A stretch of DNA of 64,000 nucleotides from Corythoichthys intestinalis (taxonomy: Eukaryota > Chordata > Actinopteri > Syngnathiformes > Syngnathidae): positions 38,157,166-38,221,165 of the forward strand of contig NC_080407.1 of the NCBI RefSeq assembly GCF_030265065.1, written 5' to 3'. Below, in pieces: positions 24,526 through 35,312 of this stretch. Below the pieces are notes generated by a model. That model was not told the DNA's origin, made no database searches, and was given only the letters and a program-made list of their open reading frames with translations. Both the position numbers and the translations under genes were made by a program. Every line of letters starts with the position of its first letter. The first letter of the stretch is position 1.

Positions 24526-25181
24526 TTTCATATTGTTTTTGGATTATTTTAAAAGAATATTCATTTTATCTTATGCACATCTTCACAAATATGATCACAC
24601 AAAACGCAACCAGGGGAGGAGGGGGGGGCGTTTCCGGGCTCGGGCCTGCAAATCAAGTTAATTGATCAGGCTCGGGTCGGGTTGTAATACCCGCGGGCCG
24701 GGTCGGGCTGGATTTTTTAGGCCCGATTTTACCTCTAGCTTAAATACAGTCGTGATGAGTTTAAATCGGCTGCAGTTACGACGTAGGGTACGCTCCCTCC
24801 GGGGAAAAAAAAACAAAAACACGATTTGACTAACACTATGTTTAATAAACTTTTCTAGCATTATTTCATTGTGTAAATGCATTTATAATGATCATAAAAA
24901 TATGTTGACTATTTAAACATTAAGAAAATTTGTGTTTTTTTCTGCCCACTGAGAATTCGTTACAAAAGACAGGCTTTTATGGCGCATTCCCTCCTTTTCC
25001 TCCTTCTCCTGAGTCATCACAAATAAAACTTAAATGGCGTACTGCACGCAGGCTATTTTTAGACCGTGACGTCGCATCGTAAAGCGGAAGTAAAGCCAAA
25101 GTGGGACATTATAGAGCCGCCCTCGCATAGACCCAACGTAATTAGTGCTACTTTTCTCCGGTAATCCTTCAAAAAACGAAC
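24526..25181. other. Intergenic stretch with a CGGGCTCGGG repeat
   Basis: About 24600-24800 is a GC-rich repeat with CGGGCTCGGGCC, GGTCGGGCTGGATTTTT and GGCCCGATTTTACCTC. A second copy in the same orientation lies at about 26027-26215. It resembles ends of non-autonomous DNA transposons in fish, but I cannot name the family. The remainder is AT-rich and I see no gene in it. Confidence 0.6.
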
Positions 25182-25409
25182 ATGCCGATCACGCATTGCT
25201 TTTTTGGAACTTGTAGAAACGACTCTAGACATTACGACACATGAAGGATGTTTTCTTCATACGTTTCCGGAAACCAAACACTCGGGAGGAAAAAATGTGA
25301 AGACCGAACCAACTTGCGCCGACTTTAACACCAGCTCGGCGAATCCATTCACGTTTCATATGCAGTAAACATTATGTTGGGTTGGCATGGTCTTTCAGAG
25401 GACAAAGAG
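25182..25409 (+). pseudogene. THAP-domain exon relic A
   Basis: The start MPITHCFFGTCRNDSRHYD gives the first two cysteines of a THAP zinc finger (C-x4-C). After a frame change the text reads HMKDVFFIRFRKPNTREEK, and further on GWHGLSEDKE, all typical of a fish THAP exon. It ends at a good donor (AGAG|GTAAGC). At least one in-frame stop and shifts between the three frames make it non-functional. THAP domains bind DNA in host transcription factors and in transposases (P, ISL2EU, Kolobok), and the origin of this one is unresolved. No continuing exon was found before 26000. Confidence 0.65.
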
Positions 25410-26020
25410 GTAAGCTATTTTTATATTTTTAACTTATTTTTCTAGCGTAACATTGTGCCGTACTGCTTCTGTCTGACAATGAATGACCTGAAAAGAATTA
25501 CAATGGTATCTGACTGCCACTGTTACCGTTTCTGTTATATATATTTAAAAAAAACTACTTTAGTAAGGGGGAAGTGTAAATAAATTATAGGATTAAGATG
25601 TGTTATCAACGAAAAAATTAAAAGTGTTCATTGGCAGTCACTGAGTAGGATTTGCGATCGCTACACAAAGCTAACTAAATTACCCCCAAGAACGGTAAGA
25701 GACGTAGGACAACCAGAGGATTTGTAAGAAAGACAGGGCTGATGGTAAAGGATAGCTTGGTGAAACAGGAGAATGTCATTGTCAGTCGCGTCGATAAAGA
25801 AAGCTAAAGCTATGCTTAGGTCGGCTCTTTAACTGAACATTTTTATGTTCGTCCACATCTTTGCCAGTCAATTTGGCACAAAGCACATCATTTTCGGAGA
25901 GAATTGGTAGGTTTAGCTCTATAAACATCTCCTTCATATACGATTTCCATTCATTTCCTATTAGGGACAAACGGTGGCTTGTCATGAGCGGAAGTGACGT
26001 GTTGTTTGCGGTACGGCAAT
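25410..26020. other. Gene-free stretch
   Basis: AT-rich sequence after the THAP relic. It may include intron remains, but I see no exon with supported borders and no named repeat. Confidence 0.5.
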
Positions 26021-26026
26021 TGGGGG

Positions 26027-26215
26027 GGGGGGGGTGGCTCGGGCCTACATATAAAATTTCGTTTTTTTTTTTTCGGGCTCGGGATACCCGCAGACCCGGG
26101 TCGTGTCGGGCTGGATTTTTAAGGCCCGATCATACCTCTCGCTTAAATACAGTCTTGAGCTTAAATTGGCTGCAGTTACAACATCGGGAACGCTCCCTCT
26201 GGAACAAAACACTAT
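26027..26215 (+). repeat. Second CGGGCTCGGG-type repeat
   Basis: It is a direct repeat of about 24600-24800, sharing GTCGGGCTGGATTTTT, AGGCCCGAT and CTTAAATACAGTC. A run of G precedes it. The two copies bracket THAP relic A, so one composite element or two insertions are both possible. Confidence 0.7.
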
Positions 26216-26925
26216 TAGACCAATATTGTGAAAGCCAATGCCACCCAAAAATGATGTAATATATATAAAAACACGCCAGCGGCCCTCCCCGCACAGAGAG
26301 CGCCGGTGGGCCACACGGGTCAAGTCTTTGAAAGCGCCAACCCGCTTCATTCTCGGGACAACTTTTTGTGCGTGAAAGCAATGACACGGGTAAATCCCGC
26401 GTCACCTTACACAGGAAATACCCTGGACATGTGTGTGAAAAGGGCTTATGAAGTCAGGGGAAACTGACAGATGTATAATCATATGTAAGTTAATAATGAC
26501 AGGTTATATGATTATTAATTTAAATTTATATTCTGGCATCTTCATAGTGAATATGTTAGCATTTTATATAATGTTATTGTCTTAGGAGAAAACAACAAAT
26601 TATTTAAGTTGGCTTAAGAATATTTTAGGGGGGCTGAAGTCACCCCTAAACCACCCGTGATAAATAAATGATTTTTTTTTTTTTTCAAAACGATTTGACT
26701 TCCAATGCAATTAAACAGGGAGGCCTGACCTTGAATGCTCATCTTTCAATTCAAATTCAACACCACTGGGACGGGAAAAAAGTGAATAGTATAGGGAATG
26801 GGACGTACTACAGGCATGAAAATGGGTCAGGGGTTAAAAAGGTGAGAAAGGTGTGGAGGAAATATGTTCCGGCGTTCTGCCAAAATGTCCTCTGTCGGCG
26901 AAACGTGTGGCGAATTTGACCATTT
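26216..26925. other. Gene-free stretch with repeat relics
   Basis: Contains no supported exon. The text TAGGGAATGGGACGTACTA near 26793 recurs in reverse complement beside the THAP inverted duplication (about 31107-31127), so both spots carry pieces of one further dispersed repeat. Confidence 0.5.
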
Positions 26926-27150
26926 TAATTTTTCACATAAGGCTTAATATTCGAGCGGGGGTTTAATTAGTTGAAGGAGTTGATTTCAACCACCATTGAC
27001 TCGCACTAGCTTAGCCATTCCGGACCCCTGAAACTAACAAATAACTGGCAAACTGCACAGAATTTGTTCAAATCAACTCCAACGACTAATTAAACCCCGG
27101 CTAACTCAAAGATTAAGCCTAATGTAAAAATTCTGAACTTCCCCTTTAAA
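26926..27150. mobile_element. Fold-back MITE
   Basis: Left arm about 26926-26990 and right arm about 27067-27150 are imperfect reverse complements. Shared blocks include GGGGTTTAATTAGT, GGAGTTGATTT and AGGCTTAAT. The short spacer has no coding capacity, so this is a small non-autonomous fold-back element. Confidence 0.75.
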
Positions 27151-27848
27151 ATAAAGACCATTGAATATGGCCATTAAAATGTTGTCTATAAAAGTTTTAG
27201 AGCAATAAAATAAACAACAAAAATGAATGAAATGAACAAGAATCCTTCAAACTATTTCATAATGGGTCCAAATTATTTTTCGAACAGATCATGTGACTAC
27301 AGCACCTTAGAGACAGCCGTTTGCATTGCTTAGCCAAAACTACAGCTGAGGAGGCAAGATGGATATTTAGAATTTCTTTAAACCTAAGCTTTCAAAACTT
27401 TCAACAACAACTGAGCTTGAACCGAGGATTGAGCACGAGCAGTATCAAAAAGTCCTGGCTTTCGTGTTACCTGTTGTGCTGTAATTCCAAGTGGTGCTTG
27501 AATTGGATGCTTATAGCGGTCGACAGTCTTTTTGAGCCAGCGCAAAGTTCGCAGCGCACGGAGATATTTTTGTCATCTTTACTGGACAAAAATGTGACGT
27601 AATGGCTGTTTCCAGTGTGCAAATGCAGCCGTTTGTAGTATATCTCCTGCCTATTTCATTGCATCCTGGAGGGGAAGCAAGGCTGGGTTGTTTTGGCCGC
27701 AAACTCCCAGCGCTCACGGCTCACGCATCATGGTAATACACGTGACCCTTTTTTTTCCATCCTTGATTAGAAAATGTGACATGTGATGTCACTCCCATGA
27801 CTACAGTATTCTTCATTCTACATACATTATGGGGCAATAACAAAATAG
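27151..27848. other. Gene-free stretch
   Basis: Open frames up to 93 codons occur on both strands but overlap one another, have no recognisable domain and no supporting splice pattern. I see no named repeat. Confidence 0.5.
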
Positions 27849-27988
27849 TAACGCACAGGCATCGAGGAAAGTAATTTTACTCAGATTACTGATTTAGAAA
27901 AATGAACGCATTAGGTTGTTCTTTACTGAAAGAAAGTAATCAGATTACAGTTACGCATTACTCACATAACGCGTTACTGACAACACTG
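27849..27988 (-). mobile_element. hAT-type end fragment
   Basis: Read on the - strand it begins CAGTGTTGTCAGTAACGCG, a hAT-like terminus, then TAATCTGATTAC-type text. Only one end is present, so it is a truncated copy. Confidence 0.6.
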
Positions 27989-28923
27989 CTTTTATATTAC
28001 CGTTAAATACACAAGCTTGACGCTACCTTAACGGGAGCTATTTTTTCACTGGACGCTCTGGCAGTGTTCAACGCAAGCTGTGACAAACGGCAGTAACTTT
28101 GTCATACCGCAAAATATGAAAACGATTAAAACCATTTCTCACCAAATTCAATATGCTGGCGAATGCATTCATCAAAAAAAAAAATTGGGAGTGAGACCTC
28201 ACCTCGTCCAGCGAACGTGAAATTGTTCTTAGGACAAGATCATCTGTCGCAATTAGCGATCTTTGACACTCTTTTTCTCCTCCCCACATACAAACTTGAT
28301 TCTCTCTCAGCGGCTGTGATTAACCTCAATGAAGTTGCTCTCCTAACTAAGCCTTGCCTATCATTCGTCTTTGTAAGTTTTTAGTAACTTTGTGTATTGA
28401 ATTTGAAAGGAAAATGTGTGTTTTGTTTTTGGCGAACTTTTTCATGAAGCTAAACTGTTGAAGCGACTCACACGTGGAAAAATACGATTGTACAACGTTT
28501 TAAATGTATTCATTTGGTATATTTCAGTTACCACGATTTGAGAGATCAATAACTTGAAGAATTTACGCCTTGCGTTTGGAGTGCTTGTTTTTGGGTTTGC
28601 TGGAATAGCGTCACTGACACACGCAGCATCAAACAGGGGAAGGGGTAAGCGCTGCCGCGCCAAGCTAATTCTGGCTGCATTTTCGACACATGAAAAATAA
28701 CGAATACGTACTACTGTATGACGGAAAATTTTAGTGGTTTTGTAACCGCCACGTTTTCATAGCATGGTAAACCTTGAAGTTAACCGGCACATGCCTACAC
28801 CCGAACCCCCCCCCCCCACCCCCCTTAAAAGTTTTCTCCTCGGATCTACACGATTCACGTAGGTCATCCTTTTTTGCTTCAAAACGGCGAATTTCGCCAA
28901 AAGGTGAGAGATTTTCATGCCTG
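27989..28923. other. Gene-free stretch
   Basis: Contains a C-rich run at about 28806-28824 and the repeat text GGTGAGAGATTTTCATGCCTGG just before the THAP duplication. No exon is supported. Confidence 0.5.
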
Positions 28924-29041
28924 GTACTACGTCACTGTTTGGCTAGGCCGCCATGCTGGCAATATCCTTCCGGCAGACTCAACGGGGATTGTAACGTGTG
29001 GTAGTGCTAACCTAATTCCTTCGGTGTATTAGAAAGAAAAT

Positions 29042-29582
29042 ATGGGTGTGCATTGTTGTGTTACCGGGTGCAACAGTGTCTCCTGCGACAAAAAAAAGGG
29101 CGAGGAAAACTGGACTCACTTCTCACCGTTTTCCTGCATGGAGGACCAAATATCAGATCACGAAGGCACGACGGATGGCTGGGTTGCAGCGGTTCGTGGA
29201 AAAGCATTTCTTTTGATCATATTTCTGCTGGAATGAGAGCGTGTTCCCGTCATCTCTACTCTTGTAAGTTGAACGATTTATCCGTTTTGGTTTCAATAGG
29301 TTTTTTAATTTTTTTTTTTACCGTTGTGTAAATCTGCCTCGGTAGCAATGCTAACCTACTCCTCCTCCTCACCTACCTGTTGTGTTACTAGGAAAACCTG
29401 CATATGAAATGCTGACAACACATCCCGATTGGTCACCATATCTCTTCTTGGGTTATTCTGAGGTCAAGCGCATCACATCGGAGCGTTATGAGAGGTTGGA
29501 AAGGCGAAGAGTGCACGCTGAAACTTCAGTTTGCTCTGCTCTTACAAACACGATCCCAAGTGTTGTTGTGAAAAGTCAATAA
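29042..29582 (+). pseudogene. THAP-domain gene relic B, left copy, two exons
   Basis: Exon 1 (29042-29263) starts MGVHCCVTGCNSVSCDK, the N-terminal cysteine pair of a THAP finger. In other frames it continues with LTSHRFPAW, ITKARRM and the CSRH pair that closes the finger. It ends at TCTT|GTAAGT. Exon 2 starts after TTACTAG at 29392 with GKPAYEML-type text, HPDWSPYLFLGY and RYERLERRR, as in THAP proteins of ISL2EU-like elements. The stop TAA (29580-29582) overlaps an AATAAA signal. Frame changes around the A-run and a stop at the splice join argue against function. Confidence 0.65.
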
Positions 29583-30415
29583 AATATGAATACCAAAACA
29601 TGACTTGAACAACTTCTTGACAAACTGTAACTGCTTGTTGTTTACTTCAGGTCTTCATAATAAACAGGTGTAATTTGTGACTATTAAGTCATAATTACAA
29701 AGTCAGGTGACTTAATTTTGTTATTCTATTTGGAATATGCATTGACAATGTGTGGACAGTGTTGTAGACAAGAACTGGGACTGATAAGTTGCAATAGATT
29801 TATTTCAAGTAATGCAACTTCTCCAATACAATATTTGAGCTGACAGTTTAAAATCTTTAAATTAGTGCAAACAAGGCCCCCCCTCTGACGGGGTCAGCAA
29901 ATGTGTCTTTGTCAAAGCAGTTTAAAAACCATTTACTGGCCTTGGGTAAATTGCCAGACAGAATAAATATGTGGTTTAAAGTTCTTGCATTTCCATTTTA
30001 GGTATTGCAAGTTCTCCAACACAATATTTGAACTGACAGTTTAAAATCCTTTTAGTGCAAAATGGCCCACACTCTGACAGGGGGTAGCAAATATTATGAT
30101 ACATAATACATTATAAAAAGCTATATACTATATAAATACAAGATCACAACAAAACCTGTATTTTTCAAAGCAGTTAAAAAAACATTCAATGGCCTCAGGT
30201 AGATAAAGGTGTATAAATATGTACATTGCAGTTCTTGCATTTCTATTTTAGGTATTGCAACTTTTCCAACACTATTTGAATTGACAGTCTAAAGTCTACA
30301 TTAGTGCAAACAAGAATAATTATAAATAATAATAGAATTTATCAATTCAACATTACAATGAAACGTGTCTTTGTCAAAGTGGTTAAAAAACACAACAACA
30401 CTTCACTGGCCTTAG
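29583..30415. repeat. Spacer with three diverged ~190-240 bp tandem copies
   Basis: The text GCAACTTCTCCAATACAATA recurs in variant form near 29814, 30007 and 30247. Each copy is followed by TTTGAACTGACAGTTTAAA-like sequence and TTAGTGCAAA. Nothing coding is visible. Confidence 0.7.
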
Positions 30416-30994
30416 TTAAATAGCCAGGCAGAATATGTGCATTAAAGTTCTTGCATTTTCACAAGTTAAAAGCCCGCAGTTTATCAGCAAGAAAGGCAGA
30501 CCCAGACGGCGTCTGCTGCAGGGGCTTGTTTGGCCGACACAAGACACATGGAACCACTCAAATGAACAAATTTTCTTTGTCAAGTAATCCAAGAAGAGAG
30601 ATGGTGACCAATCGGGATGTCTTGTCACCAGGTTTACCTAGTAACACAACAGGTAGGTGAGGAGGAGGAGTAAGTGAGCATTGCTACCGAGGCAGATTTA
30701 CACAACGGTAAAAAAAATAAAAAAACGTATTGAAATCAAAACGGATAAATCGTTCAATTTACAAGAGTAGAGATGACGGGAACACGCTCTCATTCCAGCA
30801 GAAATATGATAAAAAGAAATGCTTTTCCGACGAACCGCTGCAACCCAGCCATCCGTCGTGCCTTCGTGATCTGATATTTGGTCCTCCATGCAGGAAAACG
30901 GTGAGAAGTGAGTCCAGTTTTCCTCGCCCTTTTTTTTTTTTTTTTTGTCGCAGGAGACACTGTTGCACCCGGTAACACAACAATGCACACCCAT
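30416..30994 (-). pseudogene. THAP-domain gene relic B, right copy (inverted)
   Basis: Exon 1 (30994 down to about 30770) begins MGVHCCVTGCNSVSCDK and then carries an A-run longer than in the left copy. Exon 2 (about 30637 down to 30416) keeps HPDWSPSLFLDY but has lost the codons for AYEML and diverges after that. Like the left copy, its frames are broken. Confidence 0.65.
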
Positions 30995-31147
30995 ATTTTC
31001 TTTCTAATACACCGAAGGAATTAGGTTAGCACTACCACACGTTACAATCCCCGTTGAGTCTGCCGGAAGGATATTGCCAGCATGGCGGCCTAGCCAAACA
31101 GTGACGTAGTACGTCCCATTCCCTATTTCCCGAATCGGTTAACCAAC

Positions 31148-31274
31148 CTGCTAGTCTGCGAAGAACAACTTTTACTTGCATTTTGCAAGCAGTCGAGAGC
31201 TGATGTCGACGCTGAGCTTTTGCGGCACAAAGTTCCGCCTCGAACTTTGCCGCTGGCGACCTTCTTGCACGCAT
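31148..31274 (-). pseudogene. Orphan first exon of a C2H2 zinc-finger gene
   Basis: On the - strand MRARRSPAAKFEAELCAAKA leads to a segment ending STACKMQVKVVLRRLA, then a phase-1 G and the donor GTTGGTT. The end closely parallels exon 1 of the intact zinc-finger gene at 49474-49570 (STVCKIMHAKSVLHRLE, donor GTTGGTT). An upstream in-frame Met at 31328 is an alternative start. No KEE-type second exon or finger array was found on the - strand below it, where the THAP inverted duplication begins at 31111. It is a solitary paralogous exon, probably a relic, although exons outside the window cannot be excluded. Confidence 0.6.
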
Positions 31275-31720
31275 TTTGCACACATGAGGAGACTCCAACT
31301 TGATGTTCACGTTGTTCTTTGTTCGCAAGCTAAGCTAAGCTAACTTGGCTGCGAAGCTTCAACGCACACAAAATCACTTGAAGATGGACAGTCCAAATCT
31401 TTCGAATTGGTTCCAGTCAAGTAGTTCTAGACCTCCTGCGTCGCGAACTTTGTGGGATAACTTAGAACAAAAAGCAACTTGTTGCCGAGCACGTTTTACT
31501 TAGCACGGGCAACTGATCGCGTGTGTCCTAGCAACCAGATGGCGGCGCGCGTGCGCAGATAGATGTCGACGGAGCTCGCGCCGTGAGTAGCTCCGCTACT
31601 GCGCATGCGCCACTCACATCCTTTCGGTACTCACATTGGGTTGCGACACGCCGACTCATCGACGTCAATCCTGTGCCTCCGTCTCTGGCCACTTCTGACA
31701 TCGCTCCAGCACCTGAAGCC
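31275..31720. promoter_or_regulatory. CpG-rich stretch with NRF1-like palindrome
   Basis: This GC-rich segment upstream of the orphan zinc-finger exon contains GCGCATGCGC at 31601-31610, the core of the NRF1 site. It could be the old promoter region of that exon. An open frame on the + strand from 31583 runs into the fold-back element and has no recognisable domain. Promoter activity is inference. Confidence 0.4.
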
Positions 31721-31726
31721 GGAGAG

Positions 31727-34362
31727 TATGGAGGTAGATTTGTGTCTTTATTATTCAATCAAAAAAAAAGTTGCTTCAATCAAATAAAAAGTTGCTTCAA
31801 TCAAAATATATATTTTCAATCGAAGAAAACGTCACTTTAATCGAAAAAATGTGTTTGAATGCAAAAATAAATTTGAAACTCCCAAAAATATATTTGAAAA
31901 CTATTTTTCTTTGAAAATTTTTTTTTTTGGATTTAAGTCAAGTTTTTTTTTTTTTTTTATTGAAACACTATTTTTGATTGAAGTCATGTAATTTTGCGTT
32001 GGGACCACATTTTGGCTAGGACATTTGTGTCTTTATTATTCAATCAAAAATTAAGTTGCTTCAAACAAAAAATATATATTTTCAAGAGAAAAATCACTTC
32101 AATCAAAAATTTTAAAAATATTCCATCGTAGAAAAAAAGGTTTGAATATGAAAAAATATTTGAGACTCAGAAATTCGCATTTGAACACTTTTTCATTCAA
32201 ACTGTTTTCTTTGATTGAAGCAATCCTTTTTGTGTTTGAACCATAAAGGGGTAGGACATTTGTGTCAAAATCATTCAATCGCAATAAAAGTTGCTTTAAT
32301 CAAAAAATTATTTTTAATCAAAGAAAAAAATCATTTGCAAAAATATATTTTTTTGAAAATATTTTTTTAAATTTGAAATATGTATTTTTTTTTACTGAAG
32401 TGTCACTTTTTTTTCAAAGTGGAAAAAGTTTTGAACACACTTTTTTTTTTGAAGTGGAAAAAGTTTTGAAGGCACTTTTTTTCGATTGAATCATTTTGAC
32501 ACAAAGATTCAACTTCAACGCTAGTTCCGGTGTGTTTGAGTGGCAGGTGGCTACGCCAATGATATAAAAGTATGAAGCAAGCATCATGGCCACCAGGGCT
32601 AAATCCAGCCATCGGAGTCTGCTGGAGTCTAAGCCGAATATAGGGCACCGGTACGGGGGTGTGACATCGGCATTTCACCGGAGTACCCGCAACGGTACGT
32701 TGCCCTGGCCGGACCCCGATATCACCCCCCAGGCGCGGAGGCCGGCTGTCGAGTGGACGGCCCGCGAATGACACGGCACTTATTCAAAGCTGAAGCGATG
32801 GGGCCGCCGACGTGGACGCCGGCGACTCGCCGGTAGTCCACTCGCTTACTGGGCAGGCTAGTGTCGGGCCACTCGCCGACCACTCCCGTACCGGTGCCCT
32901 ATATTCAGCTTAGAGTCCAGCAGACTCCAATGGCTGGATGGAGCCCTGGTGGCCATTATGCTTGCTTCATACTATTATCTCATTGGCGTAGCCACCTGCC
33001 ACTCAAACACACCGGAACTAGCGTTGAAGTTGAATCTTTGTGTCAAAATGATTGTCGAAAAAAAGTGCCTTCAAAACTTTTTCCACTTTAAAAAAAAAGT
33101 GTGTTCAAAACTTTTTCTACTTTGAAAAAAAAAGAGTTTAAAACTTTTTGCTTTTCAAAAAAAGTGACACTTCAATAAAAAAAATATATATTTCAAATAA
33201 AAAAAAATATTTTCAAAAAATATATATTTTTGCAAATAATTTTTTTCTTTGATTAAAAATCATTTTTTGATTAAAGCAACTTTTATCGCGATTGAATGAT
33301 TTTGACACAAATGTCCTACCCCTTATATGGTTCAAACACAAAAAGGATTGCTTCAATCAAAGAAAACAGTTTGAATGAAAAATAAAGTGTTCAAATGCGA
33401 ATTTCTGAGTCTCAAATATTTTTTCACATTCAAACCTTTTTTTCTACGATTGAATATTTTTAAAATTTTTGATTGAAGTGATTTTTCTTTTGAAAATATA
33501 TATTTTTTGTTTGAAGCAACTTAATTTTTGATTGAATAATAAAGACACAAATGTCCTAGCCAAAATGTGGTCCCAACGCAAAATTACATGACTTCAATCA
33601 AAAAAAAAAAAAACTTGACTTAAATCAAAAAAAAAATTTTCAATCAAAGAAAAATAGTTTTCAAATATATTTTTGGGAGTTTCAAATTTATTTTTGCATT
33701 CAAACACATTTTTTGATTGAAGTGACGTTTTCTTCGATTGAAAATATATATTTTGATTGAAGCAACTTTTTATTTGATTGAAGCAACTTAATTTTTGATT
33801 GAATAATAAAGACACAAATGTCCTAGCCAAAATGTGGTCCCAACGCAAAATTACATGACTTCAATCAAAAAAAAAAAAAACTTGACTTAAATCAAAAAAA
33901 AATTTTTCAATCAAAGAAAAATAGTTTTCAAATATATTTTTGGGAGTTTCAAATTTATTTTTGCATTCAAACACATTTTTTGATTGAAGTGACGTTTTCT
34001 TCGATTGAAAATATATATTTTGATTGAAGCAACTTTTTATTTGATTGAAGCAACTTAATTTTTGATTGAATAATAAAGACACAAATGTCCTAGCCAAAAT
34101 GTGGTCCCAACGCAAAATTACATGACTTCAATCAAAAAAAAAAAACTTGACTTAAATCAAAAAAAAATTTTTCAATCAAAGAAAAATAGTTTTCAAATAT
34201 ATTTTTGGGAGTTTCAAATTTATTTTTGCATTCAAACACATTTTTTGATTGAAGTGACGTTTTCTTCGATTGAAAATATATATTTTGATTGAAGCAACTT
34301 TTTATTTGATTGAAGCAACTTTTTTTTTGATTGAATAATAAAGACACAAATCTACCTCCATA
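31727..34362. mobile_element. Giant fold-back element, 6-bp target duplication
   Basis: The termini are TATGGAGGTAGATTTGTGTC and its reverse complement, flanked by GGAGAG on both sides (31721-31726 and 34363-34368). The left arm (31727-32659) is a reverse complement of the right arm (32884-34362) apart from extra copies in the right arm. The arms are AT-rich with many TTCAATCAAAA blocks. The spacer (32660-32883) is GC-rich. The right arm holds three tandem copies of a 267 bp block starting near 33541, 33808 and 34076. Frames in the arms are low-complexity and repeated, and no transposase is present. The superfamily is undetermined. Confidence 0.85.
33541..34341 (+). repeat. Three tandem 267 bp blocks in the right arm
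   Basis: AAGACACAAATGTCCTAGCC recurs with a period of 267 bp. The left arm has a single counterpart (about 31757-32035), so the amplification took place in one arm only. Confidence 0.85.
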
Positions 34363-34975
34363 GGAGAGGGGGTGATTCTTGTCGGGAATTTGTCCCGCGA
34401 GCTTCCGGCAGAAGAACGAGACACGAGCGTTACTCAAACTCACCGAGCAACAGACTCAACAGCATCATCCGCTACAAAATTAACTCATGTTAGATAAGGG
34501 ATTACAAGGGCTCATAATTATTATGATGTTACTTAAACATTACTCTCTAAAAATGCATTAGCTAATGTTAATTAAGGGACCCTTATTGTAAAGTATTGCC
34601 TAAGTTGTGCTTCTACAGCGTTTTGTGTTGACCAGCATGTAATTTAGATGTTTAATTTTGAATAAATAGACCGTTAAATGTGAATGAAAATAATACAATC
34701 ATTCGATTTAATCCCTGCTGACCGCCAGAGGGCGGTGCTGATCGCACTGACTGATTTCTTTGAAGAACTACACTTCCCAGGATCCTCATAGGCGAAATGA
34801 TAACGCTACAATCCCACATGATTTTTTTCTCGAATCATGTCAAAATATAAATTTATTTTTACAAGAGAAACGTTTTTATCTTGAAAGGAAAGTTGAAATT
34901 TGGGCTGGTTTTGTTTTTTTTATTTTCGAGCGAGGCGGGTGTGATAGGGCTGGAGAGTGGAGAAACATTTGGCCT
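34363..34975. other. Gene-free stretch with a CTCF-like site
   Basis: Contains AGGGACCCTTATTGTAAAGT, typical of dispersed fish repeat ends, and CCGCCAGAGGGCGG at 34722-34735 on the + strand, one mismatch from the CTCF core. The text AACTACACTTCCCAG near 34766 resembles the ZNF143/THAP11 site. No exon is supported. Confidence 0.45.
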
Positions 34976-35045
34976 CCAAATACTTATTTTCCGCCATGAT
35001 TTGCAAATACATTATTTAAAAATCAAACAATGTGATTTTCTGTTT
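34976..35045 (+). mobile_element. Tc1-like 3' end, left piece
   Basis: CCAAATACTTATTTTCCGCC, ATTTGCAAATACATT and CAATGTGATTTTCTG match the 3' non-coding region of a common fish Tc1-like element as I remember it. The matching continuation lies at 40893-41000, on the other side of the ISL2EU-type insertion. Confidence 0.65.
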
Positions 35046-35312
35046 TAATTTTTTAAATTAAATTAAATTTAAAATTGGATATTTTTTTCATGATATCACG
35101 ATGACGTCGCCTCGCATAGCAACGAGTCGCCATTTTGAAAAGGGGCCAAGCGCAGGTAAACATCCATAGGAAACCATTGTGTGTAAGTCATATATTTCAG
35201 CTGTATTTTGCCTCTTTTTTTTCAGAAAAACGTCTTAAACATGACGTTTTATTATCAAGAATCACTTCCGACAGACGCCAGGAGGCGATACAATTTAAAA
35301 TGAGCCTGTATT

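Larger units (their letters stand above)
28924..31111. repeat. Large inverted duplication of a THAP gene fragment
   Basis: Arms 28924-29459 (+) and about 30576-31111 (-) are close reverse complements, from TACTACGTCACTGTTTGGC inwards to the AAGAAGAGA text of the second THAP exon. The ~1.1 kb spacer is unique plus local repeats. The right arm lacks about 15 bp inside exon 2 and has a longer A-run in exon 1. Origin could be a fold-back transposition product or an inverted segmental duplication. Confidence 0.85.

Noticed and set aside
31583-31840. + strand frame MSSSATAHAPLTS as a gene
   Set aside because: It overlaps an opposite-strand frame in GC-rich DNA, has no domain and runs into the fold-back arm.
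31727-34443. Repeated frames rich in FNQ/CFNQ in the fold-back element
   Set aside because: They are translations of the TTCAATCAAAA low-complexity arms and of the tandem 267 bp blocks.
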